From Desulfococcus multivorans (GTDB lineage Bacteria > Desulfobacterota > Desulfobacteria > Desulfobacterales > Desulfococcaceae), in NCBI RefSeq assembly GCF_001854245.1, contig NZ_CP015381.1, forward strand, positions 212,001 to 276,000: a stretch of DNA of 64,000 nt, written 5' to 3'. Position numbers and translations under genes: made by a program. The notes below the pieces were generated by a model. The model did not search any database. It was not told where the DNA came from and saw only the letters and a program-made list of their open reading frames with translations. Shown here one piece after another: positions 36,530 through 46,247 of the stretch; position 1 is the first letter of the stretch; each line of letters starts with the position of its first letter.

Positions 36530-37753
36530 ATGTTTGGCAAGTACAAACCCCTGTGGGGGAACAAGACCCGCCTGAAATCCAGCTATGACGCGGTGATCAT
36601 CGGCGGCGGACTTCACGGCCTGGCGACGGCCTATTTTCTGGCCAAGGAACACGGCATGAAAAACGTGGCCGTCATCGAAAAGAATTTCATCGGGTTCGGG
36701 GGCGCCGGCCGCAACACGGCCATTGTTCGGGCCAATCAACGGACTCAGATCAACGTTCCGCTCTACAAGGAGGCATTGGATCTCTGGCCGGTGCTGACCC
36801 GGGATCTTGATTTCAACCTCATGTTCAACAACTGCGGCAACCTGAATCTGATGCACAGCGAAGCCGCCATGAATGCGGCCCGTATGAACATCGCCACGGC
36901 CCAGTTCCACGGCGTCGAGAGTCACCTTCTCGACGCAAAACAGGTCAAGGAGATGGTGCCGGCCCTCAACATCTCGCCCGACATCACCTATCCGATCCAC
37001 GGCGCCATGTTCCACCCCCCGGGGGGCATCGTCCGTCACGACGCCGTCGTCTGGGGCCTGGCCAAGGGTGCCGTCAAGCTTGGCGCCGAGATCCATCAGC
37101 AGACCGAGGCCACGGCCATCAACACCGAAAACGGCAGGATCACCGGGGTGGAGACCAGCCGGGGCAAGATCCATTCCCCCCGGGTTCTGGTGTCCGCAGG
37201 CGGGTATTCGGCCGGCATCATCAACAAGATGCTCGGTATCAAGCTGCCCATCAGTGTTCTGACGATCCAGGCAATGGTCACCCAGCCTCTCAAGCCGATT
37301 CTGAACCATGTCGTCTCCTCGGGCGCCTATCACGCCTACGCCAACCAGACCCTGAAGGGCGAGATCGCCACCGGCGCCCACATGGACCCGTGGCCCAACT
37401 ATACGACCCTGACCACCGCCTATTACATCAAGCACCAGGCCCAGGCCCTCTCGGAATTTCTGCCCTGCCTCCGAGGGGTCAAATTCATGCGCCACTGGGG
37501 CGGTCTGGCCGATATGACCCCCGACATGGCGCCGATCATGGACGGCAACGATCCCATCGACGGATTCTACATGAACTGCGGCTGGGGCTACTTCGGCTTC
37601 AAGTCCTGTTCGGCCGCGGGCAGGCATTTGGCGGCCTTCATGGCCACCGGCAACTGTCCCGACATCCTCGAACCCTTCAACCTGCGCCGGTACGAAAAGC
37701 ACCAGTTGATGGGCGAAACCGCCGCGCTGGTGAGCTATACTCCGGACAATTAA
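36530..37753 (+). CDS. soxB: Sarcosine oxidase beta subunit-like FAD oxidoreductase
   Basis: A 407-residue flavoprotein. The FAD-binding start is YDAVIIGGGLHGLATAYFLA (19-38), followed by FGGAGRNTAIVRANQR and CGNLNLMHS, which match the beta subunit of heterotetrameric sarcosine oxidase. The flavin C-terminal part has MDGNDPIDGFYMNCGWGYFGFKS. It would demethylate sarcosine or a related N-methyl amine, giving glycine and a one-carbon unit for the alpha subunit. GGGGGA lies about 9 bases before ATG 36530. It heads the gene order B-D-A-G typical of tetrameric sarcosine oxidase. In this setting the electron acceptor is more likely EtfAB than oxygen. Confidence 0.9.
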   Translation: MFGKYKPLWGNKTRLKSSYDAVIIGGGLHGLATAYFLAKEHGMKNVAVIEKNFIGFGGAGRNTAIVRANQRTQINVPLYKEALDLWPVLTRDLDFNLMFNNCGNLNLMHSEAAMNAARMNIATAQFHGVESHLLDAKQVKEMVPALNISPDITYPIHGAMFHPPGGIVRHDAVVWGLAKGAVKLGAEIHQQTEATAINTENGRITGVETSRGKIHSPRVLVSAGGYSAGIINKMLGIKLPISVLTIQAMVTQPLKPILNHVVSSGAYHAYANQTLKGEIATGAHMDPWPNYTTLTTAYYIKHQAQALSEFLPCLRGVKFMRHWGGLADMTPDMAPIMDGNDPIDGFYMNCGWGYFGFKSCSAAGRHLAAFMATGNCPDILEPFNLRRYEKHQLMGETAALVSYTPDN

Positions 37754-37818
37754 GGGCTGATCATTCAAAAAACGACTGGGGCGGACCCCGCCACAGCATT
37801 TTATAAGGAGATTTGGCA

Positions 37819-38079
37819 ATGTCATTGACACTCACGTGCCCCATTTGCGGAAAGCGTAACGGCTACGAGTTCCGGTACGGCGGCGAGGACAAGGGCCCCC
37901 GGCCCGCCGAGGATGGGCTCACCCCGCGCAGCTGGTGCGACTACGTCCATATGAACAAATGCGTTGCGGGCGTTCAGAAGGAATGGTGGTTCCATCGGGA
38001 TGGCTGCGGTTCCTGGTTCACCACCTATCGCAACACTGTCACCAACCTTGAAGTGGAAGCACCGGAGGCAAAAGAATGA
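37819..38079 (+). CDS. soxD: Sarcosine oxidase delta subunit
   Basis: An 86-residue subunit. It has the zinc-site pattern CPICGKRNGYEFRYGGED at the start, then HRDGCGSWF, and W-Y/H residues typical of SoxD. It binds zinc and is structural in the complex. ATG 37819 has AAGGAG upstream. Its stop overlaps the alpha gene by 4 bases (ATGA). Confidence 0.9.
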   Translation: MSLTLTCPICGKRNGYEFRYGGEDKGPRPAEDGLTPRSWCDYVHMNKCVAGVQKEWWFHRDGCGSWFTTYRNTVTNLEVEAPEAKE

Positions 38080-40994
38080 ACAGGCTTAACACACTGCCGA
38101 CACTGCGGATCAACCCTTCGGAGAAGTTGACCCTGAGTTACAAGGGCCGAACCATTCAGGGGGTTAAAGGCGATACGGTGGCGACGGCCCTGTATGCGAA
38201 CGGCGTCCGGGTATTCGCCAGAAGCTTGAAATACCATCGCCCCAGGGGGCTCTACAGTCTTGACGGGGAATGCAGCAACACCATGATGGCGGTGGACGGC
38301 ATTCCCAACCAGCGGACCGAGAACCTGCCCCTCAAGGAGGGGATGACGGTCGCCGAGCAGAATGTCGTTGGCTCCGCCGAACGGGACTGGATGGCCTTCA
38401 TGGACAAGCTTGACTGGACGATGCCCGCGGGATTCTATTACAAGACCCTGCACAAGCCGGCGTGGGTGTGGCCCATCGCCATGAAGCAGGTGCGGCAGGC
38501 GGCCGGGCTCGGAAAGATTTCCCCCGACTTCGAGATGAAGGGATCTTACACCGATGTTTTCACCACGGCGGATGTCTGTGTGCTCGGCGGCGGCGCCGCC
38601 GGCATGACGGCCGCCCTGGCGGCGGCGGGAAAGGGACTCCGGGTCGTCCTCCTCGAAGCCCGACCATGGCTCGGCGGCTGCTTTGAGTACCGGGCAGCCC
38701 TCTACAACGGTGAAAAACCCCTGTATGAGCGCGCCCGCGAGCTCGCGGCCGCAGTGGAGAAGACCGCCAACATCCGCGTGTTCGCCCATGCTTCCGTCAT
38801 CGGGACCTACAACAACAACCTGGTCACGGCCTTCCAGGTGGGCAATGAGAAGGACGGCTTCGACGAGCGATACATCGAGATCCGTGCCGCCGGCATTGTC
38901 GTGGCGACCGGCTGCATCGAACGACCGCTCCTGTTTGACAACAACGAACGCCCCGGCGTGATGCAGGTGGCCTGTGCCCATCGTCTGGCCCGGACCTACG
39001 GTCTGCTGCCGGGCACCCAGGCGGTCTTCAGCGTCGGCCATGACCTGGGACTGGAGGCGGCCGTCGACCTTTTTGACCTGGGGCTCAAGATCAACTGTAT
39101 TGCCGACATTCGGGAAGACGGACAGAATCCCGAATTGATGCTGGCCCTGAAGGAACGAAAAATCCCCGTGTTCCCGGGATGGGTGGCCGTCAAGGCCCAC
39201 GGATGCAAGACGGTCAACAAGGTTTCTCTGGCCACCGTCAACGGCACTGTCACCCGGGATTTCGATTGTGACGTGCTGGTGGCTTCGGCGGGTCTGACCC
39301 CGGTTACGGGTCCGGCGACCCTGGCTCAGGCCAGGACGCGTTATGATCAGCATACCGGATATTTCCTGCCCACCACTCTGCCGGCGAAAATGCATGTGGC
39401 CGGTCGGATGACGGGCCTGGGCGATGCCTTGGCCATCGAGGCTTCGGGGCATCTGGCCGGACTTCTGGCAGCCGCCGATACCGGGGTCGACGCAGCGTCC
39501 GAGATCGAGGATGCCAAGGTCCGTCTGGCGGAACTGCCCGGCCCCGAACGAGGGACCAAGCTGGTTACGGCACCGGTAAAGGGCCGGAAGACTTACATTT
39601 GCTTCGATGAGGACACCACCGTCAAGAACATCAAGCAGGCCATGGCCATGGGCTTTGACGTGCCCGAGCTCATCAAGCGGTTCACCTCGGCCGGCACCGG
39701 CCCCGGACAGGGCGGCATCCCCGGCCACAACCTGCCGCTTTTCGTGGCCAAATACGGTGCCTCCCCGACCAGGCCGCCGCAGCCGACCACGGTCCGGGTG
39801 CCCCTGGTCCCGACATTCCTGGCCACCTATGCCGGCGCCAACCACGACATGCACAAACGGACGCCGGTGGCGGAGTCCCAGAAGGCGGCCGGCGGTGTAT
39901 TCCGCCGTATCGGCGTGTGGCGCCGAGCGCGGTACTTTTCGGATGACTTCTCCTGCCGGGAGGAAATTCTGAACGTTCGGAACAACGTGGGCATGCTGGA
40001 CGGCTCGACCCTCGGCAAGTTCCGGATCCACGGGCCCGACGCCCTCAAGGCACTGCAGCGGGTATATGTCTCGGACATGAGCAAGGTCAAGGCGGGACGC
40101 GTCAAGTACTCCGCCATGTGCAATGACGACGGGTGCGTCATCGACGACGGCGTGGTTGTCAAACAGGGTGAAAACGACTATTATTTCACCACCTCCACCG
40201 CCCGCGCCGGTGCCACGGTCGAGTGGTTCCGCTACCACACCCGGTACGACGGGTGGTCCTACAACCTGGTCAACCTCACGGATGCCATGGGCGTCATCAA
40301 CCTTTCGGGCCCCAACGCCCGGAAGGTGCTGGAGAAGGTCACCGATGCCGACGTCTCCAACGAGGCCTTCCCCTTCAGCGGCTATCGGGAGTTCACCGTG
40401 GCCGGAGCGATTCCGGTCCGGGCCATGCGCCTCGGATTCGTGGGCGAACTCTCATACGAGCTCCACGTGGGGTCGTCTTATATGCAGGCCCTGTGGGACA
40501 TTCTCTGGGAGGCCGGGAAAGCGTTCAATATCGCCCACTTCGGCGTCGAGGCCCAGAACGTGCTCCGGATGGAAAAATGCCACATCATCCTGGGGGCGGA
40601 GTCCGAACAGCGGACCAATCTTCTGGATGTGGGCCTGGGCTTTCTCTGGGATCGCCAAAAGACCGATGCCAGGACGGTGGGTGCCGTGGCGCTCCGACAG
40701 GCTGAAGGCGACACCGGCCGTTTGACCCTGGTCGGCTTCAAGATGGAGAACCCGGAGCGGGCGCCCAAGGACGGATCCATCATCGTGGACACACGGGTCC
40801 GGGGTTACGTCTGCACGGCGAGGAAGAGTTTCTCGCTGAACGAGGCTGTGGGCATGGCCCTGGTCGAATCGCAGCTGTCGGACATCGGCTCGCGGCTCGA
40901 AATTTTCGAAGACGAATGCAACGGCAAGCGCCTGTATGCCAAGGTCGTGCCCATGCCGTTCTATGACCCCGATGGCAAACGGATGAAAATGTGA
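38076..40994 (+). CDS. soxA: Sarcosine oxidase alpha subunit
   Basis: A 972-residue subunit. The N-terminal ferredoxin-like region without cluster cysteines (YKGRTIQGVKGDTVATALYA, LKYHRPRGLYSLDGEC) is followed by a pyridine-nucleotide/FAD-type fold (VCVLGGGAAGMTAALAAAGK near 167) and, from about residue 620, a GcvT-like folate-binding domain (LDGSTLGKFRIHGPDA, LRMEKCHIILGAE, KSFSLNEAVGMALV). In the known complex this domain transfers the methylene group to tetrahydrofolate. It overlaps soxD and is followed after 10 bases by the gamma gene. Length and domain order are normal, so the complex should be complete. Confidence 0.92.
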   Translation: MNRLNTLPTLRINPSEKLTLSYKGRTIQGVKGDTVATALYANGVRVFARSLKYHRPRGLYSLDGECSNTMMAVDGIPNQRTENLPLKEGMTVAEQNVVGSAERDWMAFMDKLDWTMPAGFYYKTLHKPAWVWPIAMKQVRQAAGLGKISPDFEMKGSYTDVFTTADVCVLGGGAAGMTAALAAAGKGLRVVLLEARPWLGGCFEYRAALYNGEKPLYERARELAAAVEKTANIRVFAHASVIGTYNNNLVTAFQVGNEKDGFDERYIEIRAAGIVVATGCIERPLLFDNNERPGVMQVACAHRLARTYGLLPGTQAVFSVGHDLGLEAAVDLFDLGLKINCIADIREDGQNPELMLALKERKIPVFPGWVAVKAHGCKTVNKVSLATVNGTVTRDFDCDVLVASAGLTPVTGPATLAQARTRYDQHTGYFLPTTLPAKMHVAGRMTGLGDALAIEASGHLAGLLAAADTGVDAASEIEDAKVRLAELPGPERGTKLVTAPVKGRKTYICFDEDTTVKNIKQAMAMGFDVPELIKRFTSAGTGPGQGGIPGHNLPLFVAKYGASPTRPPQPTTVRVPLVPTFLATYAGANHDMHKRTPVAESQKAAGGVFRRIGVWRRARYFSDDFSCREEILNVRNNVGMLDGSTLGKFRIHGPDALKALQRVYVSDMSKVKAGRVKYSAMCNDDGCVIDDGVVVKQGENDYYFTTSTARAGATVEWFRYHTRYDGWSYNLVNLTDAMGVINLSGPNARKVLEKVTDADVSNEAFPFSGYREFTVAGAIPVRAMRLGFVGELSYELHVGSSYMQALWDILWEAGKAFNIAHFGVEAQNVLRMEKCHIILGAESEQRTNLLDVGLGFLWDRQKTDARTVGAVALRQAEGDTGRLTLVGFKMENPERAPKDGSIIVDTRVRGYVCTARKSFSLNEAVGMALVESQLSDIGSRLEIFEDECNGKRLYAKVVPMPFYDPDGKRMKM

Positions 40995-41004
40995 GGTAAC
41001 GATT

Positions 41005-41646
41005 ATGGCGGACATTCAAAGAAAATCCCCCGTTCAATTTCCTGAGGTGCCGATCCAGACCGAAATCCGGGACCACTGGAAAGTAGCTCTGGCCTATGAC
41101 GACGAGGGCAGCGGACCCTACCTGGTCGACTTGAGTCACAAGGTTCGGCTTGATCTCCAGAGCGCCAACCTGGCCGACTTTCGCCCCTACGACATTCCGG
41201 TGCCGGAGACGCCCGGGCAGTGCGCGCTGGAAAACGGTGTACTGATCAACCGGATGAACCGCACCCAGGCGGCGATATGGCAGCTCACCGGCATTCCCGG
41301 GCCCATGCCGGAGGACCCGGCATACACCGACGTCTCCGAGGCGACGGTCTTTCTGGCGCTCTTCGGGCCCAACGCCTTCTTCATCACGGAGAAGCTCTCG
41401 GCCCTCGATTTCCTCGATCCTGGAAAATCGGCGCCGTTTCTGCTGCAGGGCCCCTTCTCCCACGTTCCCTGCCAGATCGTGACCCTGGAGAAGAACGCCG
41501 ACGGCAACGGCGGCATCATTTTCACCTGCTCCCGGGGATACGGCCACGCCATGGTCCACGCCATCATGGAGGCCGGACAGGAATTCGGGATCCGACCCGC
41601 GGGTGAGAATCGTTTTAACCACTGGCTGGGGACCCTGGCCGGATAG
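41005..41646 (+). CDS. soxG: Sarcosine oxidase gamma subunit-like protein
   Basis: A 213-residue protein in the position of SoxG. It is diverged from the classical subunit but shows the GcvT-like small-domain pattern (LALFGPNAFFITEKLSALDF; QGPFSHVPCQIVTL; GYGHAMVHAIMEAGQEFGI). The GAGGTAACG before ATG 41005 is a reasonable ribosome-binding site, and the spacing to soxA is 10 bases. It is probably structural. Assignment depends on operon order as much as on sequence. Confidence 0.75.
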   Translation: MADIQRKSPVQFPEVPIQTEIRDHWKVALAYDDEGSGPYLVDLSHKVRLDLQSANLADFRPYDIPVPETPGQCALENGVLINRMNRTQAAIWQLTGIPGPMPEDPAYTDVSEATVFLALFGPNAFFITEKLSALDFLDPGKSAPFLLQGPFSHVPCQIVTLEKNADGNGGIIFTCSRGYGHAMVHAIMEAGQEFGIRPAGENRFNHWLGTLAG

Positions 41647-41731
41647 TGCTGCGGCCGGGCGCGCGCCTTCGGGCGTATCCGGACCGACAGACGCTCTTTA
41701 ATTCAAGTGATCTGCAGAAGGAGTAGACAAT

Positions 41732-43072
41732 ATGCCTAAAACTTATGATGCCATCATTATCGGGGCAGGTGTGATCGGCACCCCCATCGCTTATGAATTG
41801 GCCAAAAAGGGATACAAGACACTGAACGTGGACAAGCAGCCCGACGCGGGTGAAGGCTCCACGGCCGGCTCCTGCGCCATCGTCCGCGCCCATTACTCCA
41901 CCGAGGACGGCGTGGCCTTTGCCTACGAGGGATTCAAGTACTGGAACGACTGGGAGAATTATCTGGAGAACGCAGCGGATGAAAAGGGGTTGGCCAGGTT
42001 CATGAAAACCGGCTCCCTTCTCATCAAATCCCAGGGTCATGACTGGCGGAAGGTCAAGAAGCACTACGACGCCGTGGGCGTGGAATACAAGGAGCTGACC
42101 AACGAAGAAGTCCTGAAGATGGTGCCGGTGGTCGATCTTCATGAATTCTGGCCGGTGAAGCGTCCGGAGGACCCCTCCTTTTTCGATGAGCCGACCGGAA
42201 TGCTCGAAGGCGCCATTTTCTGCCCCGAGGGCGGTTATGTGAACGATCCGGCCCTCTCCGCCCACAACATCATGCGGGCGGCCGAGAAGTACGGGGCCGA
42301 GTTCATGTTCAACGCAGAGGTGGTGGACATCCGGAGCCGGGACGGCCGGGTGACGGGCATCACCCTGAAGGACGGCACCCAGTTCGACGCTCCCGTCGTG
42401 GTCAACGTGGGCGGCCCCCATTCCTTCAAGATCAACCAGATGGCCGAAGGCGTCTGGGAAGGATGCAACATCAAGACCAGGGCTCTCCGGCACGAGGTCA
42501 TGCATTGCCCCTCCCCCGAAGGCTACGACTACCTGAACGACGGCTACCACATGTCCGACGGCGACATCGGGTGCTATTACCGTCCCGAGGTGGGCAACAT
42601 GTTTCTCATCGGGAGCGAGGACCCCGAGTGTGACCCTAAGGAATGGGTCGATCCCGACGCGTTCTATGCCGGCAAGGGCGGCCCCGGCCGGGACAACCAG
42701 CTGACCGAAGCGCAGTGGAAGGCCCAGTGCTACCGTCTGGCAAGAAGGATCCCGACCCTTCCGGTTCCGAATCAGCCCAGGGGCGTATGCGATCTCTACG
42801 ACGTTTCCGACGACTGGATTCCCATCTATGACAAGTCGGATTTGGGCGGCTTCTACATGGCCGTCGGCACCAGCGGCAACCAGTACAAGAACGCGCCGGT
42901 GGTCGGCGCCATGATGGCGGAGCTCATCGATGCCTGTGAGAAGCAAGGGCTCGACCACGACAAAACGCCCTTCCAGTTCAAGATGCGCTACACCGGCCGG
43001 GTCCTGGATGTGGGCTTTTTCTCCCGAAAGCGTGAGATCAATTACGACTCCAGCTTCTCCGTCAACGGGTGA
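41732..43072 (+). CDS. FAD-dependent amine oxidoreductase (DAO family; dimethylglycine dehydrogenase-like)
   Basis: A 446-residue flavoprotein, second of this type in the operon. It opens with YDAIIIGAGVIGTPIAYELA (5-24), then STAGSCAIVRAHYS where related enzymes attach or position flavin, and ends with DLGGFYMAVGTSGNQYKNAPV. It has no folate domain. A likely substrate is another N-methyl amine such as dimethylglycine, or a partner step for the tetramer. AGAAGGAG precedes ATG 41732. A clear terminator follows at 43114. Electrons could pass to the EtfBA encoded next. Confidence 0.82.
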   Translation: MPKTYDAIIIGAGVIGTPIAYELAKKGYKTLNVDKQPDAGEGSTAGSCAIVRAHYSTEDGVAFAYEGFKYWNDWENYLENAADEKGLARFMKTGSLLIKSQGHDWRKVKKHYDAVGVEYKELTNEEVLKMVPVVDLHEFWPVKRPEDPSFFDEPTGMLEGAIFCPEGGYVNDPALSAHNIMRAAEKYGAEFMFNAEVVDIRSRDGRVTGITLKDGTQFDAPVVVNVGGPHSFKINQMAEGVWEGCNIKTRALRHEVMHCPSPEGYDYLNDGYHMSDGDIGCYYRPEVGNMFLIGSEDPECDPKEWVDPDAFYAGKGGPGRDNQLTEAQWKAQCYRLARRIPTLPVPNQPRGVCDLYDVSDDWIPIYDKSDLGGFYMAVGTSGNQYKNAPVVGAMMAELIDACEKQGLDHDKTPFQFKMRYTGRVLDVGFFSRKREINYDSSFSVNG

Positions 43073-43113
43073 TCCCGTGGGGACACCCTTGACAAAGCGC
43101 GCTGAATGAATTT

Positions 43114-43143
43114 AAAAATGGCCTGTTTTTACAGGCCATTTTT
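43114..43143 (+). terminator. Intrinsic terminator
   Basis: A perfect 12-bp stem AAAAATGGCCTG and its complement with a 6-base loop, ending in TTTTT. Placed 41 bases after the amine oxidoreductase stop, it should end the operon or reduce read-through into etfBA. The A and T ends make it work from either side. Confidence 0.85.
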
Positions 43144-43245
43144 GCATGCAAAACCGTTGTTGACCAGATCGTCTCACGGTTTCCGGCGGTTTTGCCGCGA
43201 ATCGCCGCGGGACGGGAAAACAATTGAACCAACGGGATGGGATTC

Positions 43246-44013
43246 ATGAAAATCTATGTCTGCGTCAAACATGTGCCGGACTCGGCGGCCACCATCACCA
43301 TTCGGGACCGGAACCGGATCGAGGAGAACATCACCTTCCTGATGAACCCCTACGACGAGCACGCCGTCACCGAGGCGGCCAAACTGAGAAGCCGGCTTCC
43401 GGGATCCGAGGTGATCGCCGTCTGCGTGGCCGGGCCTGCCGCCGAAAACACCCTGAGATCGGCCATGGCCATGGGGGCCGATCGCAGCATTCTCGTCTGT
43501 ACCGACGGACCCGTCGACAGCATGCTGGCGGCCCGGGCGCTCGCAGCGGCCATCAAAGGCGATGGATCACCCCACCTGATCCTGACGGGGAAGGAATCCA
43601 TCGACGCCGAGGGCATGCAGACCATGTTCCGTCTGGCCCGCCATTTCGGGGCGCCGGCGGCCGTCAATGCAGTGAAGATCACCCTGGTGGAGGACGGTGT
43701 TGTGGTGGAGTGCGAGAAGGAGGCGGGCTCCCGGGACGTTCTGCGCCTGACGACCCCATGCATCGTCGCTGTCGGACGGGGCCTGAACACCCCCCGGTAT
43801 CCCACCTTGCCGGATATTCTCAAGGCCCGCAAGCGGGAGATCAGGAAAATCGGCTTGGAGCAGCTTGCCGCGGCATCGCCCGGCGGAAGCACGAAAGTCC
43901 TTTCGCTTGCGCCGGTGGTGGAGCGCCGCGCCCCCAAAGAGATCACCGGAAACCCAGCGGCTGCGGCCCGGGAGCTGGTTCGCATCCTCAGAGAAGCGGC
44001 CAGGGTCCTGTAG
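43246..44013 (+). CDS. etfB: Electron transfer flavoprotein beta subunit
   Basis: A 255-residue subunit: MKIYVCVKHVPDS at the start, NPYDEHAVTEAAKLR, ALAAAIKGDG, LTGKESIDAEGMQT and TPCIVAVGRGLNTPRYPTL are all EtfB landmarks. It binds AMP and forms the electron acceptor with EtfA. The start at 43246 is the canonical family start; an ATG at 43237 is also in frame. Lying directly behind two amine-oxidising flavoenzymes, it is likely their electron acceptor. Confidence 0.9.
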   Translation: MKIYVCVKHVPDSAATITIRDRNRIEENITFLMNPYDEHAVTEAAKLRSRLPGSEVIAVCVAGPAAENTLRSAMAMGADRSILVCTDGPVDSMLAARALAAAIKGDGSPHLILTGKESIDAEGMQTMFRLARHFGAPAAVNAVKITLVEDGVVVECEKEAGSRDVLRLTTPCIVAVGRGLNTPRYPTLPDILKARKREIRKIGLEQLAAASPGGSTKVLSLAPVVERRAPKEITGNPAAAARELVRILREAARVL

Positions 44014-44089
44014 CGGACTGGTGCCAACGTGCCGTCAGACGCCTGTTCCCGGCGCGATCAACGCAACCTCATGAAGATGGAATGACGCC

Positions 44090-45040
44090 ATGAAAAAGAT
44101 CGGACTGCTCATTGAAATCAAGGATGACGAGATCAAGCCCGCCAACTACGGGATGATCACCATGGCCCACGGCGACGAACACCAACTGTTCGCCCTGGTG
44201 GTGAATGCCGACACTCCGGCGTACCGGGATGCGCTTTCGGGATCCGGCGTCACCGACATTGTCGACATTTCCACCCCGCAAGGCGCGTGGCACCCCGATG
44301 AATGGGCCGATGCCGTCGTTCACGCCATGGACCGCTTCGGGATCGGGACGCTTCTGGGGCTGACGAGCCCCCAGGGTCGAGACCTGTTGCCGCGCATCGC
44401 GGCCCAGCTCGATGCGCCGTTGGTCATGGATTGCCTGACCGTTGACCTGGACCGGAACGTGGCGCGAACCACACAGTATTCCGGGAAGGCCATGGCCGAC
44501 ATCCAACTGACGGGCGGTCATTACATCTACGGCGTCCGGGCCAACGCCGTCCCTCCTGTTCCCTTGCTCCGGACGGCCGGGATCCACCCCTTCGCCGCGC
44601 CTGAATCCCCGGCCTCGGGACTCACGGTCCTGGCCACGCGGCCCGGCAAAGCCGGCACCGTCGACCTGGCCGAGGCCGACGTCATCATCTCAGGGGGCCG
44701 GGGGATGAAAAGCGGTGAGAACTTCAAGGTGCTCCATGACTGCGCCCGGGCCATGGGGGCCGCCGTCGGCGCCTCACGGGTCGCCGTGGACGAGGGGTGG
44801 GTGCCCTATACCTACCAGGTGGGCCAGACCGGGACCAAGGTCAACCCAAAGGTTTACATCGCCTGCGGCATCTCCGGGTCGGTCCAGCATTTTGCTGGGA
44901 TGAAGTCCTCGGAGATGATCATCGCCGTCAACACGGACCCTGATGCCGCCATTATCGGCAAATGCGACTACTACATCATTGGGGATCTTTTTGACATCAT
45001 CCCCGAGGTGACCCGTGTCCTCGAAGGCGGCGGCCGTTAG
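44090..45040 (+). CDS. etfA: Electron transfer flavoprotein alpha subunit
   Basis: A 316-residue subunit. The FAD-binding C-terminal domain shows VISGGRGMKSGENFKVL, VGASRVAVDEGWVPYTYQVG, QTGTKVNPKVYIACGISGSV, HFAGMKSSEMIIAVNTDPDA and ends normally. Electrons from the demethylases would pass through this FAD to a membrane quinone oxidoreductase or another acceptor encoded elsewhere. It starts 76 bases after etfB. A convergent transporter gene follows after only 8 bases. Confidence 0.9.
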   Translation: MKKIGLLIEIKDDEIKPANYGMITMAHGDEHQLFALVVNADTPAYRDALSGSGVTDIVDISTPQGAWHPDEWADAVVHAMDRFGIGTLLGLTSPQGRDLLPRIAAQLDAPLVMDCLTVDLDRNVARTTQYSGKAMADIQLTGGHYIYGVRANAVPPVPLLRTAGIHPFAAPESPASGLTVLATRPGKAGTVDLAEADVIISGGRGMKSGENFKVLHDCARAMGAAVGASRVAVDEGWVPYTYQVGQTGTKVNPKVYIACGISGSVQHFAGMKSSEMIIAVNTDPDAAIIGKCDYYIIGDLFDIIPEVTRVLEGGGR

Positions 45041-45048
45041 AAAGCGCT

Positions 45049-45972
45049 TCAGGCTTTTCCGGGCCGGCGCCGGCGCGACCGGGATAGGATTTGGGGGTAG
45101 ATTTGGGAAACCAGCATACCGAACAGCATGAGGCCGCAGCCGAACAGCGTCCTTCCGCTCATCATCTCATCGAGAAGGAGCCAACCGCCCAACGCGGCAA
45201 AGGGTGATTCCATGCACAGGATGATGGCGGCGTGGGACGCCTTGGCGTGTTTCTGTGCCACCACCTGCAAGGTATAGGCGATCCCAACGGAGCCGATCCC
45301 GCCGTACAGGATGGCCGGCATCGCTTCCGCAAGACCTTGCAGGGTCACCGTCTCGGTGGCGGCCGCCGTTGCGAGACTCAGCCCCGAACAGACCATGAAC
45401 TGGATGAATGACAGGCGTATCGCGCTGATTTTTGGGGAAAACCATCCGATCAGCAGCACATGGCCGGCCCACACCACAGCGCCAAGAAGCTCTAAGAAGT
45501 CCCCGAAAGAGATGGTGAACTGCTCGGTAACACTCAGAAAATAAAGACCCACCGCCGCCAGAAACGCCCCCAACCATGTGCCGACGTCGGTGGATTGTTT
45601 CCAGACGAGACCGACGATGGGAACGAGAACCACGTAAAGACCGGTGATGAACCCCGCCTTGCCGGCGGTGGTATACAAGAGGCCCACCTGCTGAAGGGAC
45701 GCACCGGCAAACAGAGCGACTCCGGCCAGAACGCCGCCGGTCATCAGCATTGTTGATCCGGACCGAAAGGACGGGTGAGCGATGTCCCGATGTGGCCGTC
45801 CCGCGGCGATCATCACCGGAATGAGGGACAGCCCTCCCAGAGCGAAACGGATGCCGTTGAAGGTGAAGGGGCCGACATGGGCCATGCCGATGCGCTGGGC
45901 GACGAATGCAAATCCCCAGATCATGGCCGTCAGCATCAGGAGCGTGTTGGCGCGCAGCGTTCGGGAATCCAT
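45049..45972 (-). CDS. EamA/DMT-family transporter
   Basis: A 307-residue inner-membrane protein with ten predicted helices in two EamA repeats. Landmarks are MIWGFAFVAQRIGMAHVGPF (first repeat), LYTTAGKAGFITGLYVVLVP, and the second-repeat pattern GIGSVGIAYTLQVVAQKHAK with ESPFAALGGWLLLDE. Such proteins export or import amino acids and metabolites; substrate is unknown. ATG 45972 is preferred over the GTG at 45984. Convergence with etfA leaves almost no space for a terminator. Confidence 0.87.
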   Translation of the reverse strand: MDSRTLRANTLLMLTAMIWGFAFVAQRIGMAHVGPFTFNGIRFALGGLSLIPVMIAAGRPHRDIAHPSFRSGSTMLMTGGVLAGVALFAGASLQQVGLLYTTAGKAGFITGLYVVLVPIVGLVWKQSTDVGTWLGAFLAAVGLYFLSVTEQFTISFGDFLELLGAVVWAGHVLLIGWFSPKISAIRLSFIQFMVCSGLSLATAAATETVTLQGLAEAMPAILYGGIGSVGIAYTLQVVAQKHAKASHAAIILCMESPFAALGGWLLLDEMMSGRTLFGCGLMLFGMLVSQIYPQILSRSRRRRPGKA

Positions 45973-46171
45973 TTTCTTTTCCACTCGGGTCGGGTTCAGG
46001 TCGTTGCCGTTTTATTCCGGAAGCTGCGTCTTCCTACCAGAGAATCTTTTTTTTGACAACAGGTCATCAAGCGGATAAAAAAGAAGGCACGTTCTCGCCG
46101 GCTCCGGCCAACCATTTACGATTTATTCGAATATTCGAGGTGCCCATGCGCCTTCCCGAAATGTATTTGAA

Positions 46172-46247
46172 CTCAACTTTCGACTTTCATAGGCCGTATC
46201 CTCCCGGCACCTCTTTCCGGTCATTATCATGAAAGTCGAAAGTTGAA
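46172..46247. repeat. MITE-like element, short deletion copy (copy 3)
   Basis: Only 76 bp: both terminal repeats (CTCAACTTTCGACTTTCAT and its complement) joined by GGCCGTATCCTCCCGGCAC and TTTCCGGTCATTATC, with the middle of the 238-bp element lost. The 8-bp flanking duplication TATTTGAA (46164-46171 and 46248-46255) indicates that the short form itself may have moved. Confidence 0.88.

Noticed and set aside
38025-40238. A 737-codon open frame on the minus strand
   Set aside because: It mirrors soxA. Its low-complexity Gly/His/Arg composition shows no family.
43114-43143. Terminator read as an operator of etfB
   Set aside because: The stem with flanking A and T runs is a typical intrinsic terminator and lies just behind a stop codon.
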